Below, piece by piece: positions 35,942 to 44,784 of a stretch of 64,000 nt of DNA. The stretch covers positions 95,649-159,648 of the forward strand of contig JADKAW010000011.1 of assembly GCA_016719055.1 (NCBI GenBank). The letters run 5' to 3'. The notes beneath the pieces were generated by a model. That model had not been told where the DNA came from. It searched no databases and was given only the letters and a program-made list of their open reading frames with translations. A program made the translations under genes and the position numbers. This DNA is from Candidatus Rhodoferax mariagerensis. Lineage in GTDB: Bacteria; Pseudomonadota; Gammaproteobacteria; Burkholderiales; Burkholderiaceae_C. Numbering within the stretch: the first letter of the stretch is position 1; every line of letters starts with the position of its first letter.

Positions 35942-38900
35942 ATGTACAAAAAACAAGCCATCACCAAAGACCAGGGCCGCGCCATCGTTGCCACGCTGGT
36001 CGAGGAGTTCAAGCGCGCTTATGTGGCACTCAGCGCCAAAGACCGCCAAAGCTACAACGAAACCACGGTGCGGCAAAAGTTCATTGACCACTTTTTTGCC
36101 GCATTGGGCTGGGCCATTACGGACGATGACGTGCAGCTTGAATACGCCCAAAAGCGCGATGACGACAGCAAGGGCCGGGCTGATTACGCCTTTGGCCGCA
36201 GCGCCGGCAAGAGTTTTTTTGTCGAAGCCAAAAAGCCTTACGAGCCGCTGGACACCTGCGTGCGCCACGCCCTGCAAGCACGGCTGTATGGCTACAACGC
36301 CGATCACCCGGTGGTCATCCTGACCGACTTTGAAGAGTTTTCGGTCTATCTGGGGCGCGGATGCGAGCCGCGCGCCAGCGACTTGGTCAACACCGCACTG
36401 GTGACCACGCTCACTTGCAAATTCACCGACTACGCTGACAAATGGGAGGTGATTTGGGATGCCTTCTCGCGCGAGCGGGTCATGGCCGGTTCACTTGAAA
36501 ACCTGCCCGGCGTGCAAAAAGCCAGCAAGGGCAGCAAAACCGTCGATGACCTGTTTTTGGCCGACATTGAACAGTGGCGACAGGCGATAGCTACCGACTT
36601 GCACCGGGCGCACCCCGACATCAGCCGCCGCGCCCTCAACGAAGCAACGCAAAAAACCATCGACCGCATCATCTTTTTGCGCATCTGCGAAGACCGCGAG
36701 ATTGAAGACTATGGCCGCCTGCTCAAAATCGGCAGCCAGCCCGGCATCTACAACAACCTGTGCAAAATGTTCACCGAGGCCGATGCGCGCTACAACTCCG
36801 GCCTGTTCCACTTCAAGGATGGCGCTGACCAGCAGCACCTGACGCTGCAGATTGCCGATGTGCCGCTGCAAGCACTGATCAACCGGCTGTATTTCCCCGG
36901 TGGCCCCTACGCCTTTGCCGTGATGCCAGCGGACATTCTGGGCCAGGTCTATGAGCGGTTTTTGGGCAAGGTGATCGAAATCACGCCCGACGGCGGCGTG
37001 GCCGTGCAAGACAAGCCCGAGGTCAAAAAAGCCGGTGGCGTGTTTTACACCCCGGAATACATCGTCAGCTACATTGTTGAAAACACCCTGGGCCAACTGC
37101 TGGCAGGTAAAACACCGGCTGACATTACCAGGCTCAAGGCGCTGGACCCGGCCTGCGGGTCGGGGGCGTTTTTGATCAACGTCTATCAGTATTTGCTGGA
37201 CTGGCATCTGGCCTGGTACGTGGCCAACAAACCCGAAAAATGGGCCAAAGAGCAACGCCTGGTGCGCGCCGGTCACGGCCCGGATCTGGGGCTGCCCGGC
37301 ACCTGGCAGCTCACCTTGCACGAGCGCAAACGTATCCTGCTGGCGCATGTGCATGGGGTGGACATCGACACCGCAGCGGTGGAGGTCACGCGCCTGTCGC
37401 TGCTGCTGAAATGCCTGGAAGGCGAAACCCAGCGCAGCCTGCAGCTCGGCCTGTTTGACAAGGGCGAGCGCATCCTGCCCGACCTGGACCGCAACATCAA
37501 ATGCGGCAACAGCCTGATTGGGCGCGACTTTTACGACCCCCAGCAGACCAGCCTGTTTGACCGCGAAGCCAAACTGCGCATCAACGCCTTTGACTGGGCG
37601 GTCGAATTTGCCGACATCATGGCCGCAGGCGGCTTTGATGTGGTGGTGGGCAACCCGCCGTATGTGCGGCAAGAGTCTTTGTCTGACAGCAAAGAGTATT
37701 TCAAAACCCACTACGCATCGTTTCACGGTGTGGCGGATTTGTATGTCTATTTCATCGAGAAAGGCATCCAGTTGCTCAAGCCCGACGGCTATTGGGGCGT
37801 GATCGTGTCCAGCAGCTTTTTGCGCACAACCTTTGCCGAACCCTTGCGCGGCTGGCTGCTGGCGCACACGGCTGTCGAGCGCATCGTTGACTTTGGCGGG
37901 CTGGCGATTTTTTCGGGGGCCAAAGACACCTACGTTTGCATTCCGATCTTGCGCAAAGCCGCGCCGCTGGCGAATAGCTTGGTGTGTGAAGTCACGGCGG
38001 CGGGGCTGGTCAATCTGCCCGGCTATGTTGATGCCCATGCAACCCCCATACCGCGCAGCCAGCTCACGACCAACGCCTGGTCGCTGAAAGGGGCGGGCGA
38101 AACGGCGCTGTTTGCCAAGATCGTTGGCATCAGTCAGCCGCTGGGCGACTACCTTGATAAAAAGATTTTTTACGGAGTCAAGACCGGTCTGAATGAGGCG
38201 TTTGTGATCGACGCAACAACCCGTGCCGACTTGATTGCGCAAGACCCGAAAAGCACCGCGCTGATCAAGCCCTTGCTGGGGGGTGAAGATATTCGGCGCT
38301 ATACCGTGCAGGAAAAATTCAAATACATCATCGTCATTCCCACTGGCTGGACGCGTGAAAAAGCGGGAGCAAGTATTGGATTGACAGAAAGCGGGGCCTG
38401 GGAATGGTTTGCTGGCGAATATCCTGCGCTGGCCAACCACCTTAGCCGATTTACTGTCGCTGCGCAAAAGCGGCAAGATCAAGGTGACTATTGGTGGGAG
38501 CTTCGCCCTTGCGTTTATTACCAAGAGTTTGAGCGACCCAAAATCATCTACCCCGACATTGCCAAATTCCCCCGCTTTGTGCTCGACACCAGCGGCCACT
38601 ACCTGGCCAACACGGCGTACTGCCTGGGCACCGACAGCCGGTACCTGCTGGGCATTCTCAACAGCCGTCTGTTCTGGTTTGCCATTGGTCACATCAGCAT
38701 CCCGTTTGGCATGCGGGCCGGTGAGTACCGCTATCGGCTGATCTACCAGTACATGGAAAAAGTCCCCATCCGCCGCATTGATGCCGGCGTGCCCGCGCAG
38801 CAACAGCAGCACGATGCCATCGTGCAAAAGGTCAGCACCCTGCTGGCCCTCACCCAGGAACTGCAAACCCCGGGCCTGGACAGCAGCGAGCGGCGCAGCA

Positions 38901-39013
38901 TCGAGCAAGACATCGCCGCCACCGACCGCGCCATTGACCGGCTGGTTTATCAGCTCTATGACCTGAGCGCCGAAGAGATCAGCCTGCTGGAAGCCACCAC
39001 GCCAAAAGCTTAA
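35942..39013 (+). CDS. Type IIG restriction-modification enzyme (Eco57I-like)
   Basis: 1023 residues combining nuclease, methyltransferase and specificity in one chain. The N-terminal HSDR_N-like nuclease has a PD-(D/E)xK core (GRADYAFGRS...FFVEAKKPYE, residues about 78-100). The N6-adenine methyltransferase has motif I LDPACGSGAFLINV (about 401) and motif IV VVGNPPYVRQE (about 572). A C-terminal TaqI-like specificity domain follows (IKPLLGGEDIRRY, YLLGILNSRLFWFAIGH, GEYRYRLIYQYMEKVPI). All motifs are intact. It would protect against phage or plasmid DNA. Flanked by decayed DUF4160/DUF2442 copies and homopolymer tracts, consistent with horizontal acquisition. Confidence 0.94.
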   Translation: MYKKQAITKDQGRAIVATLVEEFKRAYVALSAKDRQSYNETTVRQKFIDHFFAALGWAITDDDVQLEYAQKRDDDSKGRADYAFGRSAGKSFFVEAKKPYEPLDTCVRHALQARLYGYNADHPVVILTDFEEFSVYLGRGCEPRASDLVNTALVTTLTCKFTDYADKWEVIWDAFSRERVMAGSLENLPGVQKASKGSKTVDDLFLADIEQWRQAIATDLHRAHPDISRRALNEATQKTIDRIIFLRICEDREIEDYGRLLKIGSQPGIYNNLCKMFTEADARYNSGLFHFKDGADQQHLTLQIADVPLQALINRLYFPGGPYAFAVMPADILGQVYERFLGKVIEITPDGGVAVQDKPEVKKAGGVFYTPEYIVSYIVENTLGQLLAGKTPADITRLKALDPACGSGAFLINVYQYLLDWHLAWYVANKPEKWAKEQRLVRAGHGPDLGLPGTWQLTLHERKRILLAHVHGVDIDTAAVEVTRLSLLLKCLEGETQRSLQLGLFDKGERILPDLDRNIKCGNSLIGRDFYDPQQTSLFDREAKLRINAFDWAVEFADIMAAGGFDVVVGNPPYVRQESLSDSKEYFKTHYASFHGVADLYVYFIEKGIQLLKPDGYWGVIVSSSFLRTTFAEPLRGWLLAHTAVERIVDFGGLAIFSGAKDTYVCIPILRKAAPLANSLVCEVTAAGLVNLPGYVDAHATPIPRSQLTTNAWSLKGAGETALFAKIVGISQPLGDYLDKKIFYGVKTGLNEAFVIDATTRADLIAQDPKSTALIKPLLGGEDIRRYTVQEKFKYIIVIPTGWTREKAGASIGLTESGAWEWFAGEYPALANHLSRFTVAAQKRQDQGDYWWELRPCVYYQEFERPKIIYPDIAKFPRFVLDTSGHYLANTAYCLGTDSRYLLGILNSRLFWFAIGHISIPFGMRAGEYRYRLIYQYMEKVPIRRIDAGVPAQQQQHDAIVQKVSTLLALTQELQTPGLDSSERRSIEQDIAATDRAIDRLVYQLYDLSAEEISLLEATTPKA

Positions 39014-39209
39014 GCCAAATCAGCCTGTAGCCCCCGTGGAATAAGCGCAAGTAGCTATGTACAGATATATCGTCGAGGATCCGTAGGTGCGGGTTAGCTC
39101 AGAAGGGGTACCCGACATGGAACATCGGCGTGACCCGGCTGGTGGTCCATGGGTCGCCCTTTTGCGGCTAAACTACGGCCCAAGCGAAAACACGACGCAA
39201 AACGCCACA

Positions 39210-39526
39210 CTGCCAATCAGCTTTCGACCCGTTTACGGCATGCATCATCCGCTTGTAACCTTATCGACATCAGCATCACAATCTGCCGCACATTCACGCG
39301 AAACACGCTGAGTTCGAGGCATCCATCGAGATCGGTGATGGTGAGATTCTTTCTGGTAACCCACGCAAACAACTGCAAGTAGTCAGGCGTGATAGAGCTG
39401 GCCATCGGGACGAACTGGTGGCACGACTTGGAAAATTGCCTTCAGTGGCGGAATCCGTACAAAATTGACGCGTTGTGTCGGCGCGGAAGTGGACCGGCAG
39501 TAAAACCGCTGCAAACCGTTGCCTGA
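39210..39526 (+). pseudogene. DUF4160 relic with several frameshifts
   Basis: Fragments in order across three frames: a start-like LPISFRPVYG, then IIRL-stop-PYRHQHHNLPHIHAKHAEFEA (the PHxHA motif), SIEIGDGEILSGNPRKQLQVV, HRDELVA and finally DLENCLQWRNPYKIDAL to TGA 39524. The order is that of a complete DUF4160 protein. At least two indels and one stop codon break it. Confidence 0.7.
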
Positions 39527-39785
39527 CTTCGCGCCTTTATGTTTAGATCGAGGTTGGGCGCAAGGGCAATATTTTGATTTGAACTATCTCGATACGGCGT
39601 TTTGGGTGAAGATCGACGATGGATGTGGAGTTCCAATCAGGTGGGCGTTTTGTTTGGAGCTTTTTGGCCAACGAACAGGACATCGCCCAAACCCAGCTGA
39701 TTGAAATCTCCCTGCATTAAAGACTCCTTGGGGCGATGAGAACGGGTGGCGTGCTAACCTAGCGCTACCATGACAGGAGTTAACC
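39527..39785. other. Unassigned region
   Basis: An open stretch ending in TAA near 39718 reads DVEFQSGGRFVWSFLANEQD on the plus strand and has protein-like composition, but I recognise no family and no start. It may be the remainder of a partner gene of the DUF4160 relic. No promoter or RNA is evident. Confidence 0.3.
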
Positions 39786-40076
39786 GTGAGTGCACAGAGT
39801 TTCGAGTCTGCTCAGGCCATGTCTGACCATCAGGCCGAGCGCGAGCTGCAACAGGCGTTGCGCGTGCAGAGCATGACACCGGCGGCGCGATGGTTGTGGC
39901 TACAGGAGGCGTGGGGGCCTCTGCAAGACAGCGCAGCTTTTCTGTTGCCCAATGACCCGAGCATGCCCGGTGCAGCCAGGAGTTATGCCACGCTGGATGA
40001 AAAAAATCATTTTGATGAAGATCGTGAAATCCGGCAAGCGATGCACATGCCCATTCACATGGGACACCAACCATGA
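39786..40076 (+). CDS. Hypothetical protein preceding a nucleotidyltransferase relic
   Basis: 96 residues from GTG 39786 with AGGAG 6-10 bp upstream, which decides the start. It reads AERELQQALRVQSMTPAARW, ... DEDREIRQAMHMPIHM. The sequence is helical and soluble. It overlaps the nucleotidyltransferase by 4 bp (ATGA). The arrangement resembles two-gene modules with a DUF6036-type nucleotidyltransferase, and a role as its partner is inferred. Confidence 0.65.
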   Translation: MSAQSFESAQAMSDHQAERELQQALRVQSMTPAARWLWLQEAWGPLQDSAAFLLPNDPSMPGAARSYATLDEKNHFDEDREIRQAMHMPIHMGHQP

Positions 40077-40422
40077 CTGCAGGGCGGCAACCGAATCATT
40101 CAGACTTGCTCCGGCTGGCGCAAGCATTGGCAGCTTTTGAAGTGGAGTACGTGGTGATTGGTGGTGCCGCGATGGCACTGCATGGTTTTGCACGGATGAC
40201 CAAAGACATCGACTTGCTGCCGCCTCCAAATCATTTGAGGAACTACGGCAACACATCCAGACGGTGGTGTTGAACGGCATCCCGGTGGTGACGCTGGACG
40301 TGGCTGGCATGTTGCACACCAAACGCACCACGCGCGCGTCGGACATTGCGGACCGTTTGAAACTTGAGCGACTGAAAAATGCGCTGCGCGAACAAGCGCA
40401 AAATTTACCCAAAGACACATGA
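40073..40422 (+). pseudogene. Nucleotidyltransferase (DUF6036-like) with internal deletion
   Basis: The N-terminus has the nucleotidyltransferase signature EVEYVVIGGAAMALHGFARM and TKDIDLLPP (the GG...D-x-D element). After about 55 residues the frame changes near 40228. The other frame gives a coherent C-terminus, ELRQHIQTVVLNGIPVVTLD, ... RASDIADRLKLERLKNAL, ending at TGA 40420. About 60 central residues expected in the family are missing, so this is a deletion product rather than a single-base error. Confidence 0.7.
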
Positions 40423-40596
40423 GCCCCCTTTTTCATCACGCATTTTTCCACCCGGTGAGCCCGATGGTGATTCAGCCGTTGAGCTGGCTTCGATGACCGA
40501 ACTGGCGGGCCATGTCAAAACGCAAGTTGCTGGCCAAGGCGATTGTGGGCGTGGGCCAACAAGCCACTGATTCCCAAGCCGAATGGGACCAACTTA

Positions 40597-41048
40597 ATGG
40601 CGCAAACAATGCGTGAAAAACTCCCCAGAATCACCAGCGCCACAGCGCTGGACAAGCTGCGTGTCCATGTCAATTTTGAAGATGGTTGGACTTGCGAGGT
40701 CGATTTGAGTGGCTTTATTGCCGACTTCAAAAGTTCCAACCACTTAAAGATGCTGCGCTGTTTGCACGTGTTTTGCCGGAAGAATGGGGCAGCGGCCTGA
40801 CCTGGGACGACGAAGGCCCCCTGTCGATTGCCGCCACCACGGTTTACCGTCTGGCCGCCGAGCAGTCTGGCGATGCAGCCCGCAGCTTTGACGCCTGGAT
40901 GATGCAGCACGGTCTGTCAGCCAGCCGTGCCGCCGAAACATTAGGCATGTCGCGGCGCAACATCATCAGCTACCGCACCGCCAGCAGACCGATCCCCAAA
41001 GTAGTCAAGCTGGCTTGCAAGGCGGTGGATTTGGGGGCAACGGTCTGA
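40597..41048 (+). pseudogene. DUF2442-HTH protein interrupted by one frameshift
   Basis: The first frame from ATG 40597 gives the DUF2442 start (LRVHVNFEDGWTCEVDLSGFIADFK). After about 40727 the other frame continues: PLKDAALFARVLPEEWGSGL and then the HTH MQHGLSASRAAETLGMSRRNIISYRTA to TGA 41046. A single indel in AGTTCCAACCACTT explains the break. It is the decayed relative of 34426-34869; its natural DUF4160 partner is the relic at 39210. Confidence 0.8.
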
Positions 41049-41421
41049 GATTGCATCTGCAGCCTCGAAGCCGATTTCGCCTTTCCAATCCTTGCCGATT
41101 GTCTTGCGGGTTTCAAAAAGCATTTGCGCACCCACCACGGCATTGGCGCAGCAGCCGGACAGGGCGACCCCGATTTCTGGTACTCCAGTATGAGGGGACG
41201 TCCTGTCCGGCTGCTGCGCTGCGCCAGCCCGCCGCACCGCCAATATCCAGAACTCAAGCGGCGCATCCAATGGTCAGTGGAATGGGGGTCAGAGCCCATA
41301 TCTGCTACAGCATGCCCATCGGGACGGCGAATACCTGCGTGCTGCCGCCAGCACACTTGTCGGATGTGTTATTTGATTTGCCATTGGAAGGTCTCGACTT
41401 TGCCTACTGGACGGCAAAAGC
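41049..41421. repeat. Non-coding gap with an 18-bp perfect inverted repeat
   Basis: GCGCAGCAGCCGGACAGG (41146-41163) is repeated in perfect inverted form at 41202-41219 with a 38-bp spacer. The flanking sequence shows no recognisable protein on either strand. It lies between the 3' ends of the DUF2442 relic and hscA, so it could be a large bidirectional terminator-like hairpin, although no T-run follows. Confidence 0.5.
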
Positions 41422-43299
41422 TCAGGCCAGACTGTCCATGCTCTGCCCGGCAAGTGCCTTGCTGATCGAGGCATTCATGCGCCGCGCGGCAAATTCATCG
41501 GTGCTGAGCCCCAACGCAGAAGTTGCCACGCGCAGCTCAGCCAGCGGGGCATCGGTTTCCAGCATATCGCCCACCTTGAACATGGCCTGGTGGATGGTAT
41601 GAACCTCTTGCGCCGACAACAAGGCTGAGTCAACACTCAGGGCGGCTTCAGTGGCGTCGAGCATGCGCCGGGCATCGACCTGGGCCTCGCGCAGCGAACG
41701 CAACAACATGTCTTCCTTGGACGCACCCATGGCGTCCTGCAACATCGCCGAAATTTGCGCATCTGCCAGCCCATAGGTGGGCTTGACCTCGATGTGGGCT
41801 TCGATGCCCGTGCCCTGCTCGCGCGCTGTAACGGACAGCAAACCATCGGCATCAATCTGAAAACTGACCCTGATGTGGACAGCACCCGCCACTGCCGCCG
41901 GGATGCCCCGCAACTCGAATCGTGCCAATGAGCGGCAGTGCGCCACGGATTCACGCTCACCCTGCACCACATGCAGTGACATGGCAGTTTGACCGTCTTT
42001 GAAGGTGGTGAACTCCTGGGCGCGGGCGATCGGCAGGGTGGAATTGCGTGGAATAATTTTCTCAACCAGGCCGCCCATGGTCTCAATGCCCAATGACAGC
42101 GGGCACACATCCAGCAGCAACCAGTCGTCAGCCGCGCTGTTGCCCGCCAGCACATTGGCTTGCAGCGCCGCACCGATGGCCACCACCTGATCGGGGTCGA
42201 TGTCAACCAGCGGGTCGCGGTCAAAAAATGCCCGCACTGCTGCGCGTGCAATCGGCATGCGGGTCGAGCCACCCACCAGCACCACACCGGTGATGTCGCC
42301 AATGGTCAGTTGCGCGTCACGCATCGCCCGCTTGGTGGCCAGCATGGTACGGGCGATCAGGCCTGCGCTGAGTTCGGCAAATTGCGAGCGCGACAGGATG
42401 GCTTGCTGCGTACATCCTGCTGCTGCATTCATGATGGACAGTGCCGCCAATTCGTGGCCAGAAAGTGTCTCTTTGGCTTTGCGTGCCGCCGCTAGCAGGC
42501 TGCGCTGCGCACCCGGTGGCAATTGCGCCAGACCCTGTAGGCGATGCCGCGAACAAAACCATTCAGCAATCGCATGGTCAAAATCATCACCCCCCAAGGC
42601 AGAATCACCCCCAGTGGCCAGTACCTCAAACACCCCTTTGGTCAGGCGCAGGATGGAGATGTCAAAAGTGCCGCCACCCAAATCGTAAATGGCAAAGGTG
42701 CCTTCGGCGGCTTTGTCCAGGCCATAGGCAATGGCGGCAGCGGTAGGTTCGTTCAGCAGGCGCAACACGGTCAGACCGGCCAGACGCGCCGCGTCTTTGG
42801 TGGCCTGGCGCTGCGCATCGTCAAAATACGCCGGTACGGTAATCACAACGCCGGTTAAGGGTCCGCCCAAGGAGGCTTCAGCGCGTGCACGCAGGGCAGT
42901 CAAAATTTCAGCCGACACCTGCACTGGCGAGCGCTCTCCCAACACCGTGCTGATGCCCACCATGCCCGGTGCATCGACAAAGCGATAGGGCAGCCCTGCG
43001 GCCTCTTTCACATCGGTCAGGCTGCGCCCCATGAAGCGTTTGACCGACACAATGGTGTTTTCAGGATCGACGGCCTGCGCAAGTTGCGCCTCACGCCCCA
43101 CCACAATGCTGTTTCCCGGCAAATAACGCACCACAGACGGCAGCAGTAATGCGCCCTCGTCATCCGGCAAGGCCCGTGCCACGGCACTTTGCACGGTGGC
43201 AATCAGCGAGTTGGTGGTGCCCAGGTCAATACCCGCAGCCAGCCGGTGCTGGTGCGGTGCGGCACTCTGGCCGGGCTCGGCAATTTGCAGCAGGGCCAT
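41422..43299 (-). CDS. hscA: Hsp70-family Fe-S assembly chaperone HscA
   Basis: 625 residues, normal length. The ATPase domain has [17 protein letters not shown] (residues about 20-36), [16 protein letters not shown] and [17 protein letters not shown]. The substrate domain has [25 protein letters not shown]. HscA transfers clusters from IscU with its co-chaperone HscB. No hscB is present here. It is the last gene of iscU-iscA-like-iscA-hscA, 7 bp after iscA. ATG 43299 was chosen because the longer frame overlaps iscA and lacks homology. Confidence 0.95.
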   Translation of the reverse strand: MALLQIAEPGQSAAPHQHRLAAGIDLGTTNSLIATVQSAVARALPDDEGALLLPSVVRYLPGNSIVVGREAQLAQAVDPENTIVSVKRFMGRSLTDVKEAAGLPYRFVDAPGMVGISTVLGERSPVQVSAEILTALRARAEASLGGPLTGVVITVPAYFDDAQRQATKDAARLAGLTVLRLLNEPTAAAIAYGLDKAAEGTFAIYDLGGGTFDISILRLTKGVFEVLATGGDSALGGDDFDHAIAEWFCSRHRLQGLAQLPPGAQRSLLAAARKAKETLSGHELAALSIMNAAAGCTQQAILSRSQFAELSAGLIARTMLATKRAMRDAQLTIGDITGVVLVGGSTRMPIARAAVRAFFDRDPLVDIDPDQVVAIGAALQANVLAGNSAADDWLLLDVCPLSLGIETMGGLVEKIIPRNSTLPIARAQEFTTFKDGQTAMSLHVVQGERESVAHCRSLARFELRGIPAAVAGAVHIRVSFQIDADGLLSVTAREQGTGIEAHIEVKPTYGLADAQISAMLQDAMGASKEDMLLRSLREAQVDARRMLDATEAALSVDSALLSAQEVHTIHQAMFKVGDMLETDAPLAELRVATSALGLSTDEFAARRMNASISKALAGQSMDSLA

Positions 43300-43306
43300 G
43301 CCAGTC

Positions 43307-43630
43307 CTAAACGGCAAAGCTCTCGCCGCAGCCGCAGTTGGCTTTGGCGTTGGGGTTGGTAAATTTGAAGCCTTCGTTGAGGCCTTCGCGCACAAAATCC
43401 AGCTCCGTGCCGGCCAGCATGCCCAGGCTGCGCGGATCAACGATGACCTTGACGCCATGGGTTTCAAAACATTCGTCGTCGGCGTTGGTGGCATCGACAA
43501 ATTCAAGCGCGTAGGCAAAGCCATTGCAGCCGCTGGTTTTGACGGCCAGCCGCAGACCAATACCGCTGCCGCGCTTAAATAGGGATTTCTCGACGTGGCG
43601 GGCGGCTGCCGGGGTGAGAGTCACAGACAT
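43307..43630 (-). CDS. iscA: A-type iron-sulfur carrier IscA
   Basis: 107 residues. Conserved cysteines are at [12 protein letters not shown] (about residue 35) and the C-terminal NCGCGESF, with the IscA block [25 protein letters not shown]. It carries Fe or [2Fe-2S]/[4Fe-4S] for cluster maturation in the cytosol. Start at ATG 43630 ([12 protein letters not shown]). It lies 11 bp after a second A-type carrier gene. Confidence 0.95.
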   Translation of the reverse strand: MSVTLTPAAARHVEKSLFKRGSGIGLRLAVKTSGCNGFAYALEFVDATNADDECFETHGVKVIVDPRSLGMLAGTELDFVREGLNEGFKFTNPNAKANCGCGESFAV

Positions 43631-43641
43631 GGCATCACCTT

Positions 43642-44019
43642 TCAAACAGAAAACGAACTGCCGCAGCCGCAAGTGGTCTGGGCATTGGGGTTGTGAATGA
43701 CAAAACGCGAGCCCTCCAGGCCGTCTTCAAAGTCAACCCTGGCCCCCAGCACATACTGCAGGCTCATGGCATCAACCACCAGGGCGACCCCTTCTGTGAT
43801 GGTTTGCGTATCGTCCTCGGCCATCTGGTCATCAAACGCAAAACCATAACTAAAGCCGGAGCAGCCACCCCCTGACACATACAAGCGCAGTTTGAGGTCG
43901 GGGTTACCTTCTTCAACAATCAGCTCAGCCACCTTGGCGGCTGCAGTGGCGGTGAATTCGAGCGGGCTGGGCATCAGGCCCGGCAAACTTGGAGTGTCAG
44001 TGTTCAGAGCGGCTTGCAT
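43642..44019 (-). CDS. Second A-type iron-sulfur carrier (ErpA/IscA-like)
   Basis: 125 residues. Core [38 protein letters not shown] (first Cys) and [11 protein letters not shown] (C-terminal pair) follow about 20 extra N-terminal residues ([14 protein letters not shown]). It is closer to ErpA/HesB than to the IscA next door. Tandem A-type carriers in one operon are unusual for the standard isc locus. Start at ATG 44019; GGAG lies upstream in the reading direction. Confidence 0.9.
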   Translation of the reverse strand: MQAALNTDTPSLPGLMPSPLEFTATAAAKVAELIVEEGNPDLKLRLYVSGGGCSGFSYGFAFDDQMAEDDTQTITEGVALVVDAMSLQYVLGARVDFEDGLEGSRFVIHNPNAQTTCGCGSSFSV

Positions 44020-44053
44020 CGGTGGACTCCTTGAATGGAAAAAGACGACAGGC

Positions 44054-44488
44054 TCAGCGGGTGCTGGAAGCGCAGGCCATTTGTTCGGACACCAGCGTGC
44101 CACCGCCTGCCGGGTGGCGCGAGCGAAAGTCCGCCACCGCAGCCTTGATGGCATCTTCGGCCAGAATGGAACAATGGATCTTGACCGGTGGCAGCGCCAG
44201 CTCTTCGGAAATGTCGGAGTTTTTGATGGCCAGCGCTTCGTCCAGCGTGCGTCCGCGCACCCATTCGGTGACCAAAGAGCTTGACGCAATCGCCGAGCCG
44301 CAGCCATAGGTTTTGAACTTGGCATCTTCAATCACCCCAGCTGCATTGACGCGAATCTGCAAACGCATCACATCGCCACAGGCAGGTGCGCCCACCATGC
44401 CGGTGCCAACACTGTCGTCGCCAGCCTCAAAGGCACCGACGTTGCGCGGGTTTTCATAGTGGTCAACAACCTTGTCGCTGTATGCCAT
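44054..44488 (-). CDS. iscU: Iron-sulfur cluster scaffold IscU
   Basis: 144 residues. The three scaffold cysteines are visible: [23 protein letters not shown] and [16 protein letters not shown] (with LPPVK, the HscA recognition motif). The C-terminal tail ([16 protein letters not shown]) is about 15 residues longer than standard IscU. It is the first gene of the operon and lies 70 bp downstream of a -24/-12 promoter. No iscS, iscR, hscB or fdx is present, so a cysteine desulfurase must be supplied elsewhere. Confidence 0.95.
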   Translation of the reverse strand: MAYSDKVVDHYENPRNVGAFEAGDDSVGTGMVGAPACGDVMRLQIRVNAAGVIEDAKFKTYGCGSAIASSSLVTEWVRGRTLDEALAIKNSDISEELALPPVKIHCSILAEDAIKAAVADFRSRHPAGGGTLVSEQMACASSTR

Positions 44489-44557
44489 GGGGTTTCTCCG
44501 GTCATTGGTTGTCAGAAGTGGTGCAGCGCAGAGGCGCAGACACCGTCACACCAGTTC

Positions 44558-44573
44558 AGCAATTTCAATGCCA
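44558..44573 (-). promoter_or_regulatory. Sigma-54 (-24/-12) promoter of the iscU operon
   Basis: The minus strand reads TGGCATTGAAATTGCT. The invariant GG and GC are separated by exactly 10 bp, and 14 of 16 positions fit TGGCACGNNNNTTGCT. Predicted transcription starts near 44547, giving a leader of about 59 nt before the iscU ATG. Confidence 0.75.
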
Positions 44574-44685
44574 TGACCAACAGCGCCAGTTTGACCGAAT
44601 GTCAGATCGGTTTGTTACTTTTGTCTGGACCACAGCCGGTCCGCAGCGTGTGGCTTGTCCAGTATGTCGCAGACTTCGTGAAAAA

Positions 44686-44700
44686 TGTTGCAATGCAACA
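44686..44700. promoter_or_regulatory. Palindrome between the two divergent sigma-54 promoters
   Basis: TGTTGCAATGCAACA is a perfect palindrome around its central base. It resembles a NifA upstream activator sequence (TGT-N10-ACA) but has a 9-bp spacer. It sits about 27 bp upstream of the nifA -24 element and 110 bp from the iscU promoter. No exact TGT-N10-ACA was found in 44489-44784. Confidence 0.4.
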
Positions 44701-44712
44701 AAACCAGGGTTT

Positions 44713-44728
44713 TGGTTCGATTCTTGCT
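44713..44728 (+). promoter_or_regulatory. Sigma-54 (-24/-12) promoter of nifA
   Basis: TGGTTCGATTCTTGCT has GG and GC exactly 10 bp apart and a perfect TTGCT -12 element. Transcription would start near 44739, about 46 nt before the nifA ATG. AGGAG precedes the start codon. Confidence 0.7.
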
Positions 44729-44784
44729 TGGAGCCAATGGCTGAACGTTGCATCGGTGCGGCGTCCTGCTAACAGGAGCTCCCC

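Noticed and set aside
36491..38908. An 805-codon minus-strand open frame
   Set aside because: Antisense of the type IIG enzyme; no domain in it.
44748..44763. GGCTGAACGTTGC as an alternative nifA -24/-12 promoter
   Set aside because: The GG-GC spacing is 9 bp instead of 10; the site at 44713 has correct spacing and better elements.
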